A stretch of 37,317 nucleotides of DNA, from assembly GCA_023386965.1 (NCBI GenBank), contig JAEWIR010000043.1, forward strand, positions 1-37,317, read 5' to 3'. Each line of letters begins with the position of its first letter. Position 1 is the first letter of the stretch. Origin of the DNA: Bacteroidota bacterium (GTDB taxonomy: Bacteria; Bacteroidota; Bacteroidia; Flavobacteriales; Weeksellaceae). A program made the position numbers and the translations under genes. Of the stretch, positions 25,264 through 33,315 are shown in pieces. A model generated the notes under the pieces. It was not told where the DNA came from and did no database searches. It saw only the letters and a program-made list of their open reading frames with translations.

Positions 25264-25971
25264 ATGAGTGTACATATAGCTGCCGCCAAAGGAGAAATAG
25301 CAAAGACAGTCCTGCAACCGGGAGACCCGTTAAGGGCAAAGTTCATTGCTGATAATTATCTTGATTCTGCAAAACTGGTGAGTCAAACCCGTAATATTTT
25401 CTATTATACCGGAACTTATAAAGGGCAAGAAATCACAGTAGGAGCCAGTGGTATGGGCATTCCCAGCATTGGGATTTATTCCTACGAACTCTTTACAGAA
25501 TATGAAGTAGATAACATTATCAGGATTGGGACCTGTGGTGCTTACACTTCAGACCTTAAGCTGTTTGATGTCATTAATGTGAACAATGCTGCGAGTGAAT
25601 CTACATATGCTAAATTCGCCTGGGGCATAGAGGAAGAACTGATTCCGCACCAGGGGAATATCTTTGAATCCATCAACCAAACCGCTGCCCAACTTGGAAA
25701 TGCTGTTGTACAGTCAAACATCCATACCAGTGATATTTTCTACCGTAAGGACGCAGCAGTGCCTGCCATCGCGCAGAAACATAATTGTCTGGCTGTAGAA
25801 ATGGAGGCATTCGCACTTTTTGCGAATGCAAAACACCTTGGGAAGAGTGCGGCGACCCTGCTTACCGTTTCAGATATCATCCCTACAAGAGAGCAGATCA
25901 GTTCTGATGAGCGCGAAAAAGCACTGAGGGTTATGATTGAACTGGCACTGGAGTCCGCGATAAAAGGATAA
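25264..25971 (+). CDS. deoD: Purine-nucleoside phosphorylase, hexameric DeoD type
   Basis: The 235-residue enzyme cleaves purine (deoxy)nucleosides with phosphate, releasing base and (deoxy)ribose 1-phosphate, for purine salvage. The residues known from E. coli PNP occur at identical positions: His4, Gly20 and Arg24 (LQPGDPLRAK), Arg43, Arg87 (IIRIGTCG), Glu179-Met180-Glu181 (AVEMEAFALF), catalytic Asp204 (VSDIIPTRE) and Arg217. The alignment through the whole chain appears gap-free. It is preceded by a terminator and a -7 box, so it is probably monocistronic. Its stop codon is one base from that of the convergent ribA. Confidence 0.97.
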   Translation: MSVHIAAAKGEIAKTVLQPGDPLRAKFIADNYLDSAKLVSQTRNIFYYTGTYKGQEITVGASGMGIPSIGIYSYELFTEYEVDNIIRIGTCGAYTSDLKLFDVINVNNAASESTYAKFAWGIEEELIPHQGNIFESINQTAAQLGNAVVQSNIHTSDIFYRKDAAVPAIAQKHNCLAVEMEAFALFANAKHLGKSAATLLTVSDIIPTREQISSDEREKALRVMIELALESAIKG

Positions 25972-25972
25972 A

Positions 25973-26575
25973 TCAGATATCAGGCTCAAGGTCATCCAGC
26001 AGGTGGCCGAAGAAATCTTTTTTGGTCTTAAGATACGAACGGCTCATGTCATGAGCAAGAATTTGAAGTGGTATCCTGCTGTTCAGGCGGATATCACTTT
26101 CTTCTACAAAACGTACCTTGTTTGGGTTGTTGGTAAGTAGGTTTACCTCTTTTACCGAAAGTAATTTAAGGATCTCAATGGCCACGCCGAAATCCCTGTC
26201 ATCTGCCGGCAATCCCAGTTCAAGATTTGCCTGCACGGTATCCATGCCCTTTTCCTGGAGTGCATACGCCTTTAATTTATTTATGATTCCAATATTACGG
26301 CCTTCCTGTCGCAGGTAAATGATGATTCCCCCATTGGTCTGGATGTACTGCATTGCCGCGTCCAACTGCTGACCGCACTCGCACTTGCGCGAATGGAAAA
26401 CTTCGCCGGTGATGCATTCCGAATGAAAGCGTACATTAACGGGTTTTGAAAAATCTGTATTTTCGGCTACGATGGCCATATGCGGCATCCAGTCCTGAGT
26501 ATTATCGGAAAAAGCCATCATCCTGTAAGTACCATAATCGGTAGGGACATTGGCTTCTGCCTGCATTTTTAACAT
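25973..26575 (-). CDS. ribA: GTP cyclohydrolase II
   Basis: The 200-residue stand-alone enzyme opens the imidazole ring of GTP to start riboflavin synthesis. The three zinc cysteines are present at E. coli numbering, Cys54, Cys65 and Cys67, in ECITGEVFHSRKCECGQQ. Other signatures are IIYLRQEGRNIGIINKLKAY (85-104), ANLELGLPADDRDFG (116-130) and LLTNNPNK. It is not fused to RibB, unlike many bacterial RibBA proteins. The start at 26575 gives MLKMQAEANVPTDYG; an alternative Met4 is possible. It is the last gene of the long minus-strand run, 15 bases after a lipoprotein gene. Confidence 0.96.
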   Translation of the reverse strand: MLKMQAEANVPTDYGTYRMMAFSDNTQDWMPHMAIVAENTDFSKPVNVRFHSECITGEVFHSRKCECGQQLDAAMQYIQTNGGIIIYLRQEGRNIGIINKLKAYALQEKGMDTVQANLELGLPADDRDFGVAIEILKLLSVKEVNLLTNNPNKVRFVEESDIRLNSRIPLQILAHDMSRSYLKTKKDFFGHLLDDLEPDI

Positions 26576-26590
26576 GGCTAAAATAAATTT

Positions 26591-27043
26591 TTAAGGCTGT
26601 AGTAATGTGGGGGTTTCAAGTATCGTGATGTTGGTCTTGATACGTGTAAGATAACGGTTTAGGATAATATCTTCATCTTTATTAAGAAACTTCCGGAGCT
26701 TCTGAATTTTTCGGTAGCTTTTTTCAATGTTTCTGTTCGCTTTCTGCTTTCCGATGAGGTTATACTCACCATAAGCATGAATATATTCCTGCAGATGCAC
26801 CTTAAGGATGGAAACCTCTCTGTTCAAACCATCATTGGTAAAGCGTGGAAAAGTAGCGATCAGATTCGTTATTTCGGCCGCGTTAATATTTTCTTTCAAA
26901 CTCGCCCCAAACCTCTCTTCAAGTGACCCACCGCCATTTACGGAATAGGTGTTACCGTTTACAGGCGAAGGTGTGAACTTGTCTGAAGCGCACGAAGATA
27001 AAAGTAATATCGAGAAAAATAAAAATACCGAAGTTTTAATCAT
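26591..27043 (-). CDS. Small lipoprotein, helical, unknown function
   Basis: The 150-residue product has a lipoprotein signal (MIKTSVFLFFSILLLSSC, Cys18). The mature part starts with a Gly/Asn/Ser linker containing YSVNGGGSLEERFG and then appears all-helical and basic (KQKANRNIEKSYRKIQKLRKFLNKDED). No known domain is recognisable. Its start codon overlaps the stop of the upstream DUF4254 gene (TAATG), indicating coupled translation and suggesting that the two work together. ribA follows 15 bases later. Confidence 0.72.
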   Translation of the reverse strand: MIKTSVFLFFSILLLSSCASDKFTPSPVNGNTYSVNGGGSLEERFGASLKENINAAEITNLIATFPRFTNDGLNREVSILKVHLQEYIHAYGEYNLIGKQKANRNIEKSYRKIQKLRKFLNKDEDIILNRYLTRIKTNITILETPTLLQP

Positions 27044-27651
27044 TATTTTGCCTTTTGATAAAGGACAGGGTTAAGACTTTCATCATTATACATTTTCATC
27101 TGCTTATATGTTTTCATCTTTACCTTACCGTTCTCAATCTCAGCTAATAACTGATTAATCGATGTCATCAAATCCGTTTTCTGTTCCAGCAGAACATTAA
27201 GTTTTTCTGAACACTTCAGCCGGTGCTCTTCGGTGGCCGAGGGACGTTCTGCTTCCTGTCTCATGTGATATACCTTAAGAGCCAGAATAGAAAGTCTGTC
27301 CACCGCCCACGCGGGCGTCTCTGTATTTATCCGGGCCTGCGGATCCGGAGTAATTTCTTTATAACGGGTCAGAAACCAGCTGTCCAGGTACTCCACTAAG
27401 TCGGTACGCTGCTGATTGGAGGAATCTATCCTTCTTTTCAGCAGCAAAGCTGCTTCCGGATTAATGTTTTCATCCCGGATAATATCCTCTAAATGCCATT
27501 GAACGGTATCAATCCAGTTCTTTGCATACAATAGTTGTTCCAAACTACCCGCCGGAAATGGTTGCTTCTGGGGTGTATCCACATCATCAGTAAGATGATA
27601 GTCCGAAATTGACTGGCTGAAAATCTGCCACGCACTTAATGCGAAATCCAT
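27043..27651 (-). CDS. DUF4254 family protein
   Basis: The 202-residue all-helical cytoplasmic protein matches DUF4254. Characteristic stretches include LLYAKNWIDTVQWHLEDIIRD (40-60), LLLKRRIDSSNQQRTDLVEYLD (70-91), RINTETPAWAVDRLSILALK (107-126) and a C-terminal MKTYKQMKMYNDESLNPVLY. From memory, this family is often encoded next to a GT9-type heptosyltransferase in Bacteroidota, but no glycosyltransferase adjoins it here. Its function is not known. It is followed by the coupled lipoprotein gene (one-base overlap) and preceded by tatA by 12 bases. Confidence 0.85.
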   Translation of the reverse strand: MDFALSAWQIFSQSISDYHLTDDVDTPQKQPFPAGSLEQLLYAKNWIDTVQWHLEDIIRDENINPEAALLLKRRIDSSNQQRTDLVEYLDSWFLTRYKEITPDPQARINTETPAWAVDRLSILALKVYHMRQEAERPSATEEHRLKCSEKLNVLLEQKTDLMTSINQLLAEIENGKVKMKTYKQMKMYNDESLNPVLYQKAK

Positions 27652-27663
27652 ATTCTCCTGTCT

Positions 27664-27855
27664 TTACGCCGTGCGGTCTGTATTCTGTGTAGGCTGTTCT
27701 GTATTAGGTTTCTTATCGTCCTCCTTCACAGCATCTTTGAATTCCTTAATTCCTGATCCCATTCCCCTCATCAGTTCCGGAATTTTCTTGGCACCGAACA
27801 GTACGATGATGATGAGCGCAATGATTAATATTTCTCTAAATCCTAGTCCTCCCAT
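27664..27855 (-). CDS. tatA: Sec-independent translocase subunit TatA/E
   Basis: The 63-residue protein has the TatA layout: a short N-terminal segment, one membrane helix (about 7-21, REILIIALIIIVLFG), the Phe-Gly hinge (Phe20-Gly21), an amphipathic helix KKIPELMRGMGSGIKEFKDAV, and a charged disordered tail. TatA forms the pore that moves folded proteins, often cofactor-bearing, across the inner membrane. The core ends at about residue 42. No tatC lies nearby. It sits between the EnvC-like gene and DUF4254 in the same run. Confidence 0.94.
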   Translation of the reverse strand: MGGLGFREILIIALIIIVLFGAKKIPELMRGMGSGIKEFKDAVKEDDKKPNTEQPTQNTDRTA

Positions 27856-27888
27856 GACATAAATATTTTTGCAAAGTTACGTTATTTT

Positions 27889-29439
27889 TTAGTTTACCCA
27901 ACCGAGTGGGTCAACAGGCGTGGTGCCGTTCCAGATTTGGAAATCAAGTGTATAGGATCCGTCGAAATCCTCGGCAACAAGACCGATGTTGGTACCCGCA
28001 GAGACCTGCTGATTCTGTGAAACAGATACGGTACTCAGGTTGGAATAGATGGTAAAATAATTACCATGTTTCACAATCACCGTCCGTGTTCCGTCGCTGG
28101 AAGACATCACTTTTGAGACTGTTCCCGGATAAATTGCTTTGGCACCGGTACCTTTGGCTACCGCAATCTTAATCCCATTATTTTCCTCAACAATATTTTT
28201 AAAGACAGGGTGTGGCTGGCGGCCAAAACGGTGTGTGATCGTTCCGTAGGCGGGCATGTTCATCCGTCCGCGGTTTTCCGCAAAATTACTTGCGGCGTTG
28301 GATGAGACCCCATAATTGGTGAGCGCCTTGCTTTCTGCGGCTTTTTTCTCAACATCCGTTTTTCTGGTCAGCTCCGCCTCAGCAGCCCTTGCCGCGGCCA
28401 GTTTTTCATTGGCTTCACGGGCTTTCTGTGCAGCCTCGCGGGATTCTTTTTCAGCAGCGATCTTTCTTGCCTCATCACGGGCACTGGCTTCGGCTTTTGC
28501 AGCTTCTTCTGTGCGTTTCCGTTCATCGGCCAATTTTTTCGCTGCAAGATCTGCAGCTTTCTTAGCCTCAGCTTCTGCCAGACGTCTTTCTTTTTCCAGT
28601 GCATCGGCCTTCGCCTTATTTTCTGCATCTATCCTCGCTTTTTCGCGGGCGGCGGCTTCTTTTGCCAAACGGATCTTTTCCGCTTCAGCTTTTCTTACCG
28701 CTTCCTCATTTGCTTTGGCAATTCTGATTTCTTCGGCGATGATAGCTCTTATCTGTCCTTCCAGGTTTTTGCTCTGCGTTTGTTTTTGTTTAAGTTCAGC
28801 GCTCAGGTTAGCCTCATTTTTCTTAAACTCCTGAACGAGTTTTTCTTTTTGCTGCTTCTCGGCGGAAATGGTTGTTATTTCTTTTTTCTGATTGGCAAGC
28901 AGGATTTCCTTCTGCTTCGCCGATTTGGCTTTCTCGGCTACCGTGCGCTCCAGGTCACTGGCAGCTTTTGCAATCTTGGCAGCCTGCTTATCCTGATAAT
29001 CTGAATAGAAGCGGAGATACTGTACCCTTCTGATGGCTTCGCCCAAACTTTTGGACGAGAGTATGAAGGTTACTTTATTTTTCAGGTCGCGGTTTTTGTA
29101 GGCGTTCACCAGTACATTCGCATAATTCCGGCGAAGGACGGCAAGTTCCCGGTTCTGACGGTTGATCTCGAGCTGACGCAGATAAATATCATCCTCAATG
29201 AAACGCTTTTCCTTCTGGGTGTTTTGAAACACTTTTTCACGAAGTTCAATCTTTTTATTTACGCCTTCCAGATACGCCACAGAAAGTTTGGATTCATTGC
29301 GGCTTTTGGCAAGCTGCGAATTGATCTGTGCAATCTGTTTCTTTAATTCAGCATTTTGCTTCTGTAGCTGCTCCTTATTCTGGCCGAAAGAAAGTCCAAA
29401 AAGGAGAACTGCGGTTAAAAGACTGACCTTTCTAATCAT
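27889..29439 (-). CDS. EnvC-like murein hydrolase activator: coiled coil plus degenerate M23/LytM domain
   Basis: The 516-residue product has a signal peptide (ending LSFGQ), a long coiled coil (about 20-375) that becomes very rich in Ala/Lys/Glu, and a C-terminal LytM/M23 domain (about 390-516). The zinc ligands of M23 peptidases are missing: the first H-x-G-x-D is NNGIK (Asn420, Lys424), and the H-L-H pair is T-L-D (497-499). It therefore cannot be an ordinary endopeptidase and fits the EnvC/NlpD group, which activate N-acetylmuramoyl-L-alanine amidases during cell separation. It overlaps the DUF4292 lipoprotein gene by four bases (ATGA), so the two are coupled. Confidence 0.9.
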   Translation of the reverse strand: MIRKVSLLTAVLLFGLSFGQNKEQLQKQNAELKKQIAQINSQLAKSRNESKLSVAYLEGVNKKIELREKVFQNTQKEKRFIEDDIYLRQLEINRQNRELAVLRRNYANVLVNAYKNRDLKNKVTFILSSKSLGEAIRRVQYLRFYSDYQDKQAAKIAKAASDLERTVAEKAKSAKQKEILLANQKKEITTISAEKQQKEKLVQEFKKNEANLSAELKQKQTQSKNLEGQIRAIIAEEIRIAKANEEAVRKAEAEKIRLAKEAAAREKARIDAENKAKADALEKERRLAEAEAKKAADLAAKKLADERKRTEEAAKAEASARDEARKIAAEKESREAAQKAREANEKLAAARAAEAELTRKTDVEKKAAESKALTNYGVSSNAASNFAENRGRMNMPAYGTITHRFGRQPHPVFKNIVEENNGIKIAVAKGTGAKAIYPGTVSKVMSSSDGTRTVIVKHGNYFTIYSNLSTVSVSQNQQVSAGTNIGLVAEDFDGSYTLDFQIWNGTTPVDPLGWVN

Positions 29440-30272
29440 TTAATTTCAATTTTGGTATAGCTTCCGGGTACTGAAAACGGAGTCTGCATTTTAGTGTCGT
29501 CAAATTTCGTATTTTCAAGCAATATCTGACCTTCTTTGGACCCTTTTATAAGTATTTTAACGTTTTTTGGCAAGCGGAAATCTTTGTAGGCAAACCAGTC
29601 ACTGTACGAAACCTGAAGTTCGTCACTTCGGTTCACTTCCTTAAGGTACACATTCATCAAGTCGTAGTTCGGAGCATACTGCAGTTCAATTTTATATTCG
29701 CTCATCTTACCGTCTTCTGTTTCAATCCGCTGATTGACCGTGGAGGCCATCTTAAAACCCTGCGCATTCCTGGTAAGACGGAATTCGCGGTCATTAATCT
29801 TTACAAAAGTACGGCCCAGCAATAACCTCTGTAATGAATTATAGTTGATGAAATTGGTGTTAAGCAGTTTGTTCAGGTAGTCAAAATCCGAATCAATGAA
29901 TGTCCTGTCGGTCTTGTTGTAGGCCTGTATCCCTTCCGGTGTGGCCACACCTCTGGCCATGCTTATGAAAAATGCCGACAGATTCATCCAGACCTTTTCA
30001 TTGTTTTGGATATAAATGGTGGCATCCAGCGTTGGCAGATAACTGGTCTGGGTTTCTACATTTATTTTGGAGTTGATTTTCAACTGCTCAAACTTCGGTG
30101 GTACAAGTACCTGCTGAAAGAATTTAGCGTCGGCATCAATGGCCTTGCTTACATCACGCGGATTTTGAGCGACTGCAGTGCTGTCTGTGGCTCCGCCATC
30201 TGCTGCTGCTTTTCTGGCTTTGCATGAAAAAAGTAAGATTCCCGTAAGGATTAGTAGAAGATATCTCTTCAT
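29436..30272 (-). CDS. DUF4292 lipoprotein
   Basis: I choose the ATG at 30272 (MKRYLLLILTGILLFSC) because it gives a clean lipoprotein signal with Cys17. An upstream in-frame start at 30293 would add seven residues that spoil it. The mature part resembles DUF4292, a LolA/LppX-like beta fold: LKINSKINVETQTSYLPTLDA, WMNLSAFFISMARGVATPEG, LLGRTFVKINDREFRL, and a C-terminal RLPKNVKILIKGS. Such folds usually bind lipid or lipoprotein acyl chains, so an envelope trafficking role is plausible but unproven. It precedes and overlaps the EnvC-like gene. An 80-base gap with a strong hairpin separates it from the nucleotidyltransferase gene. Confidence 0.85.
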   Translation of the reverse strand: MKRYLLLILTGILLFSCKARKAAADGGATDSTAVAQNPRDVSKAIDADAKFFQQVLVPPKFEQLKINSKINVETQTSYLPTLDATIYIQNNEKVWMNLSAFFISMARGVATPEGIQAYNKTDRTFIDSDFDYLNKLLNTNFINYNSLQRLLLGRTFVKINDREFRLTRNAQGFKMASTVNQRIETEDGKMSEYKIELQYAPNYDLMNVYLKEVNRSDELQVSYSDWFAYKDFRLPKNVKILIKGSKEGQILLENTKFDDTKMQTPFSVPGSYTKIEIK

Positions 30273-30318
30273 GATTTGTAAATTAATTGGCATAACGCTA
30301 ATAAGTTACAATATTAAC

Positions 30319-30351
30319 GCCAAACCACACAAGATATTTGTGTGGTTTGGC
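30319..30351 (-). other. Perfect 14-bp hairpin between nucleotidyltransferase and DUF4292 genes
   Basis: GCCAAACCACACAA (30319-30332) and TTGTGTGGTTTGGC (30338-30351) form a mismatch-free stem with a five-base loop. It lies in the gap following the nucleotidyltransferase stop on the minus strand. No T-run follows in either direction, so it is an atypical terminator. RNA processing, a repeat unit or attenuation are alternatives. Confidence 0.55.
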
Positions 30352-30373
30352 ATCATATATTGTTTGAGCTGAA

Positions 30374-31393
30374 TCAGTCTTTGGAAAGGAAATCCAGGAC
30401 CGAGTAGTCACCTAATGAGATCTCACGGGATACCCCATGGTATTCCGCAGAATTCCCAATCATTGAATTGCTGAGATTTGCATGATTAATTACCGTATTC
30501 TCCTGTATCAGTGAGTTATCAATATTGGAATTGATAATTCTTGTGTTATTGCCCACACTCACATTAGGACCGATTTTTGAGTTGGAAATACTCACATTCT
30601 CGCCTATAAAGCAGGGCTGGATAATGAGGCTGGTCTCTATGTTTGCTGATGAGGGATGAACTTTAAATTCCTCCTGCTCATAATTCAGGATTTTTCCGTT
30701 GGTTTCAACCGTTGCATTTTTATTTCCGCAGTCCATCCAGTCGTCCACCTTTCCCAGGGAAAACTTAGCGCCTTTCTGTCTCAGGTTTTCCAGCGCGGTT
30801 GTGAGTTGATATTCGCCACCCTGCATGATATTGTTACTCATGATGAAGTTGATCTCCTCCATGAGTTTTTCAGCAGACTGGAAATAGTAAATTCCTATAA
30901 TGGCCAGATCGGACACGTATTCCTTGGGTTTTTCCACAAAATCGGTGATATAGCCGTCTGAATCCAGTTTTACCACGCCGAAAGCGGATGGGTCCTCTAC
31001 ACTTTTTACCCAGATCACACCGTCGGAATTTTTATCTAAATTGAAATCGGCACGGAATAGGGTGTCGGCAAAAGCAACCACAACATCACCCTGCATAGAT
31101 GCTTCAGCACATTTTATGGCATGGGCAGTTCCCAGAGGTTGATCCTGTGTGTAAATGCTTCCTTTGGCGCCAAGTTTTTCCGCGATTTTTAAGAGCGACG
31201 CCTCCACTTCGGGTCCGAAATCACCTATAATGAAGGCAATTTCATCAATATCCTCACCCGCAACTTTGGCAATGTCTTCTACAAGACGCTGCACGATAGG
31301 TTTTCCGCCGATTGGAATTAAAGGTTTTGGAACTGTAAGAGTGTGTGGTCTCAGTCGGGAACCACGGCCCGCCATAGGAACGATTATTTTCAT
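30374..31393 (-). CDS. Sugar-1-phosphate nucleotidyltransferase with left-handed beta-helix tail
   Basis: The 339-residue product has the nucleotidyltransferase signature GRGSRLRPHTLTVPKP (9-24), with metal-binding and sugar-binding stretches QPLGTAHAI, AFADTLF and FVEKPKEY. After about residue 245 it changes to hexapeptide-like repeats (FIGENVSISNSKIGPNVSVG, NNTRIINSNIDNSLI), a left-handed beta-helix. The N-terminal part resembles RmlA/GlmU/GalU-type enzymes; glucose-1-phosphate thymidylyltransferase is the usual automatic name. The real sugar and nucleotide are unknown. It would make activated sugar for cell-surface polysaccharide, in line with the flippase two genes upstream; dut lies between. 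Confidence 0.88.
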   Translation of the reverse strand: MKIIVPMAGRGSRLRPHTLTVPKPLIPIGGKPIVQRLVEDIAKVAGEDIDEIAFIIGDFGPEVEASLLKIAEKLGAKGSIYTQDQPLGTAHAIKCAEASMQGDVVVAFADTLFRADFNLDKNSDGVIWVKSVEDPSAFGVVKLDSDGYITDFVEKPKEYVSDLAIIGIYYFQSAEKLMEEINFIMSNNIMQGGEYQLTTALENLRQKGAKFSLGKVDDWMDCGNKNATVETNGKILNYEQEEFKVHPSSANIETSLIIQPCFIGENVSISNSKIGPNVSVGNNTRIINSNIDNSLIQENTVINHANLSNSMIGNSAEYHGVSREISLGDYSVLDFLSKD

Positions 31394-31444
31394 ATTTGGT
31401 TTTAGTTTTTTATCATCATTCGGAGCGTTATACTGCCCATGTTT

Positions 31445-31879
31445 TTATTTTGCCGATGTACTGCCGAAACCTCCTGCTCCGCGTTCTGTACCCGTTAGTT
31501 CTGTAACCTCTTCCCATTCGGCGCATTCATGTTTTGCTATCACCATCTGTGCGATGCGGTCGCCACGCTGAAGGGTAAATTCGCGGTCCGACAAATTTAC
31601 TAAAATTACGCCGATTTCACCTCTGTAATCTGCATCTATGGTACCGGGTGTATTGAGAACCGTAATTCCGTTTTTAATTGCGAGGCCGCTCCTCGGACGG
31701 ATCTGAGCCTCATAACCTTCGGGCAGTTCAATAAAAAGTCCGGTAGGAATCAGTTTTCTCTCCAAAGGTTTCAGTGTGACCTCTTCAGGCACATCAGCAA
31801 AAATATCCATTCCAGCCGCGCACGGGGTCTGATATTTGGGCAATTCCAGCCCGGATTTGTTAATGACTTTTATTTTCAT
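31445..31879 (-). CDS. dut: dUTP diphosphatase (trimeric dUTPase)
   Basis: The 144-residue enzyme hydrolyses dUTP to dUMP and pyrophosphate, keeping uracil out of DNA and feeding dTMP synthesis. The five dUTPase motifs are visible: AAGMDIFAD (18-26), PRSGLAIKNG (61-70), NTPGTIDADYRGEI (76-89) with catalytic Asp in IDADYRG, RGDRIAQMV, and the C-terminal flexible GTERGAGGFGSTS. Length is normal. It lies one base after the flippase stop and 51 bases before the nucleotidyltransferase, so it is embedded in the polysaccharide genes. Confidence 0.97.
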   Translation of the reverse strand: MKIKVINKSGLELPKYQTPCAAGMDIFADVPEEVTLKPLERKLIPTGLFIELPEGYEAQIRPRSGLAIKNGITVLNTPGTIDADYRGEIGVILVNLSDREFTLQRGDRIAQMVIAKHECAEWEEVTELTGTERGAGGFGSTSAK

Positions 31880-31880
31880 T

Positions 31881-33299
31881 TTATGCTCGTTTTAATTTTA
31901 TTATTAGGTCTTTATTCTGATAAAGAACGATTGCTGTAAAAAGAATGAATATCAGATTCCCAATCCAGAAGTCGGCATTAAAAACCCGGTATGAAACAAA
32001 ACTGAAAAGAGTTACCAGTCCCAGATAACCTGCAATTCTTCCTGTCCGGTAGGGTATTGGATAGTATTTCTGACCCAGATAATAAGACAGGACCATCATT
32101 ACCAGGTATGCACCCAGGGTAGTCCATGCTGAAACCATAAATCCAAAAGATTTAAGAAGCAGAAAGTTAAATACAATAGTAATAACCGCACCCGCCCAGG
32201 AGATGGCGGTTCCTACTTTCGTCCGGTCTGTTACCTTATACCATGTGGACAAATTATAATAGATACCAAAAAACAGATTGGCGATTATAATGATGGGAAC
32301 AATGTCAATGGCCGTCCAGTAGGAACTGTTCGGAATCAGAATAGTTTTCAGCCAGGAGATATTGGCAATGATTCCCATAGCTACCACCGAAGCAAAAACA
32401 GTAAAATATTCCGTAACTTTTGCATAAGTAACTTTTGCGTTTTCATTTTGCATCTGCTTGAAGAAGAACGGTTCTATTCCCATCCGGTAGGCAGTCACAA
32501 AGAGCGTCATTATAACAGCCAGTTTATAGCAGCCGCCATAGGCACCGGCGTCACCTTCGTCTATCAGGAAAAACTGCATTACTTTGTCAAAATTTTCATT
32601 CACCATAAATGCAAATCCTGCCAGCATGATGGGCCATGAATATTTTACCATCCGGAAAAAAAGTTCCGTTACAAATTCAAACCGAACCTTCAGCATCACC
32701 GGCAGTAGTAAAAGACAACCAAAAAGGCTTCCGATAACATTACTGAAAAATGGGTAGGAAACTTTTTCTTTCAGGCCAAAACTAGCCGACAATTCAGATG
32801 GGATATACAGGAAAAGTGCTATAACAGCCACCGTTTGTGTCAAGGACTGCAGCACCCGTACAAGCGAGTATTTAATAGGTTTGTTGTGGTAGCGGAGCCA
32901 TGCGAAAGGTATTACACAAATAGTGTCGAAAAACGCAATCCACGCAAACCATCTGATGTATTCAGGGTTTTTTGAAAAGCCCAAACCATTGGCTATGGGT
33001 TGACTAAAAAGTAGGCAAAGCGTGAGAAAAAGAGCTGAAGTCCCGGCAAGAAACCAGAAAGATGTATTGAAAGTCTTGGTTTTATTTTCGGCCTCTGACG
33101 AGAACCTGAAAAAAGCGGTCTCAAATCCAAACGTAAGTACGATGTTCACAAAGGAAATCATCGCGTAAAGACTCGTGAACTGGGCAAATTCATCCTTATC
33201 GATAAGGGCGATGTAAAGTGGATTCAGTAGAAAAATAATGATGCGGGGCAAAATAGCCCCAATACCATAAATGACGGTTTCGCCGAGCAGTTTCTTCAA
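31881..33299 (-). CDS. Polysaccharide/oligosaccharide flippase (Wzx/MATE-like)
   Basis: The frame starts with TTG at 33299; an in-frame TAA lies three codons upstream, and the next Met is about residue 47, inside the second helix, so TTG is the likely start (KKLLGETVIYGIGAILPRIII). The 472-residue protein is a polytopic membrane protein with about 12-14 helices in the polysaccharide-biosynthesis (Wzx-type) pattern, including FGFETAFFRFSSEAENK near 58. It would move a lipid-linked glycan across the inner membrane for envelope polysaccharide. A TAnnTTTG box lies just upstream on the minus strand. It is the first gene of the run that continues through dut and the nucleotidyltransferase. Confidence 0.88.
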   Translation of the reverse strand: MKKLLGETVIYGIGAILPRIIIFLLNPLYIALIDKDEFAQFTSLYAMISFVNIVLTFGFETAFFRFSSEAENKTKTFNTSFWFLAGTSALFLTLCLLFSQPIANGLGFSKNPEYIRWFAWIAFFDTICVIPFAWLRYHNKPIKYSLVRVLQSLTQTVAVIALFLYIPSELSASFGLKEKVSYPFFSNVIGSLFGCLLLLPVMLKVRFEFVTELFFRMVKYSWPIMLAGFAFMVNENFDKVMQFFLIDEGDAGAYGGCYKLAVIMTLFVTAYRMGIEPFFFKQMQNENAKVTYAKVTEYFTVFASVVAMGIIANISWLKTILIPNSSYWTAIDIVPIIIIANLFFGIYYNLSTWYKVTDRTKVGTAISWAGAVITIVFNFLLLKSFGFMVSAWTTLGAYLVMMVLSYYLGQKYYPIPYRTGRIAGYLGLVTLFSFVSYRVFNADFWIGNLIFILFTAIVLYQNKDLIIKLKRA

Positions 33300-33315
33300 G
33301 AATGTTTATTTTATG

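Noticed and set aside
28316..28834. 172-residue Ala/Ser-rich open frame on the plus strand
   Set aside because: It is the antisense of the Ala/Lys/Glu coiled coil of the EnvC-like gene; the composition follows from that bias.
30374..33299. Whether this is a full capsule or O-antigen locus
   Set aside because: Only one flippase and one nucleotidyltransferase are present, with no glycosyltransferase or polymerase nearby; there is not enough to call a polysaccharide cluster.
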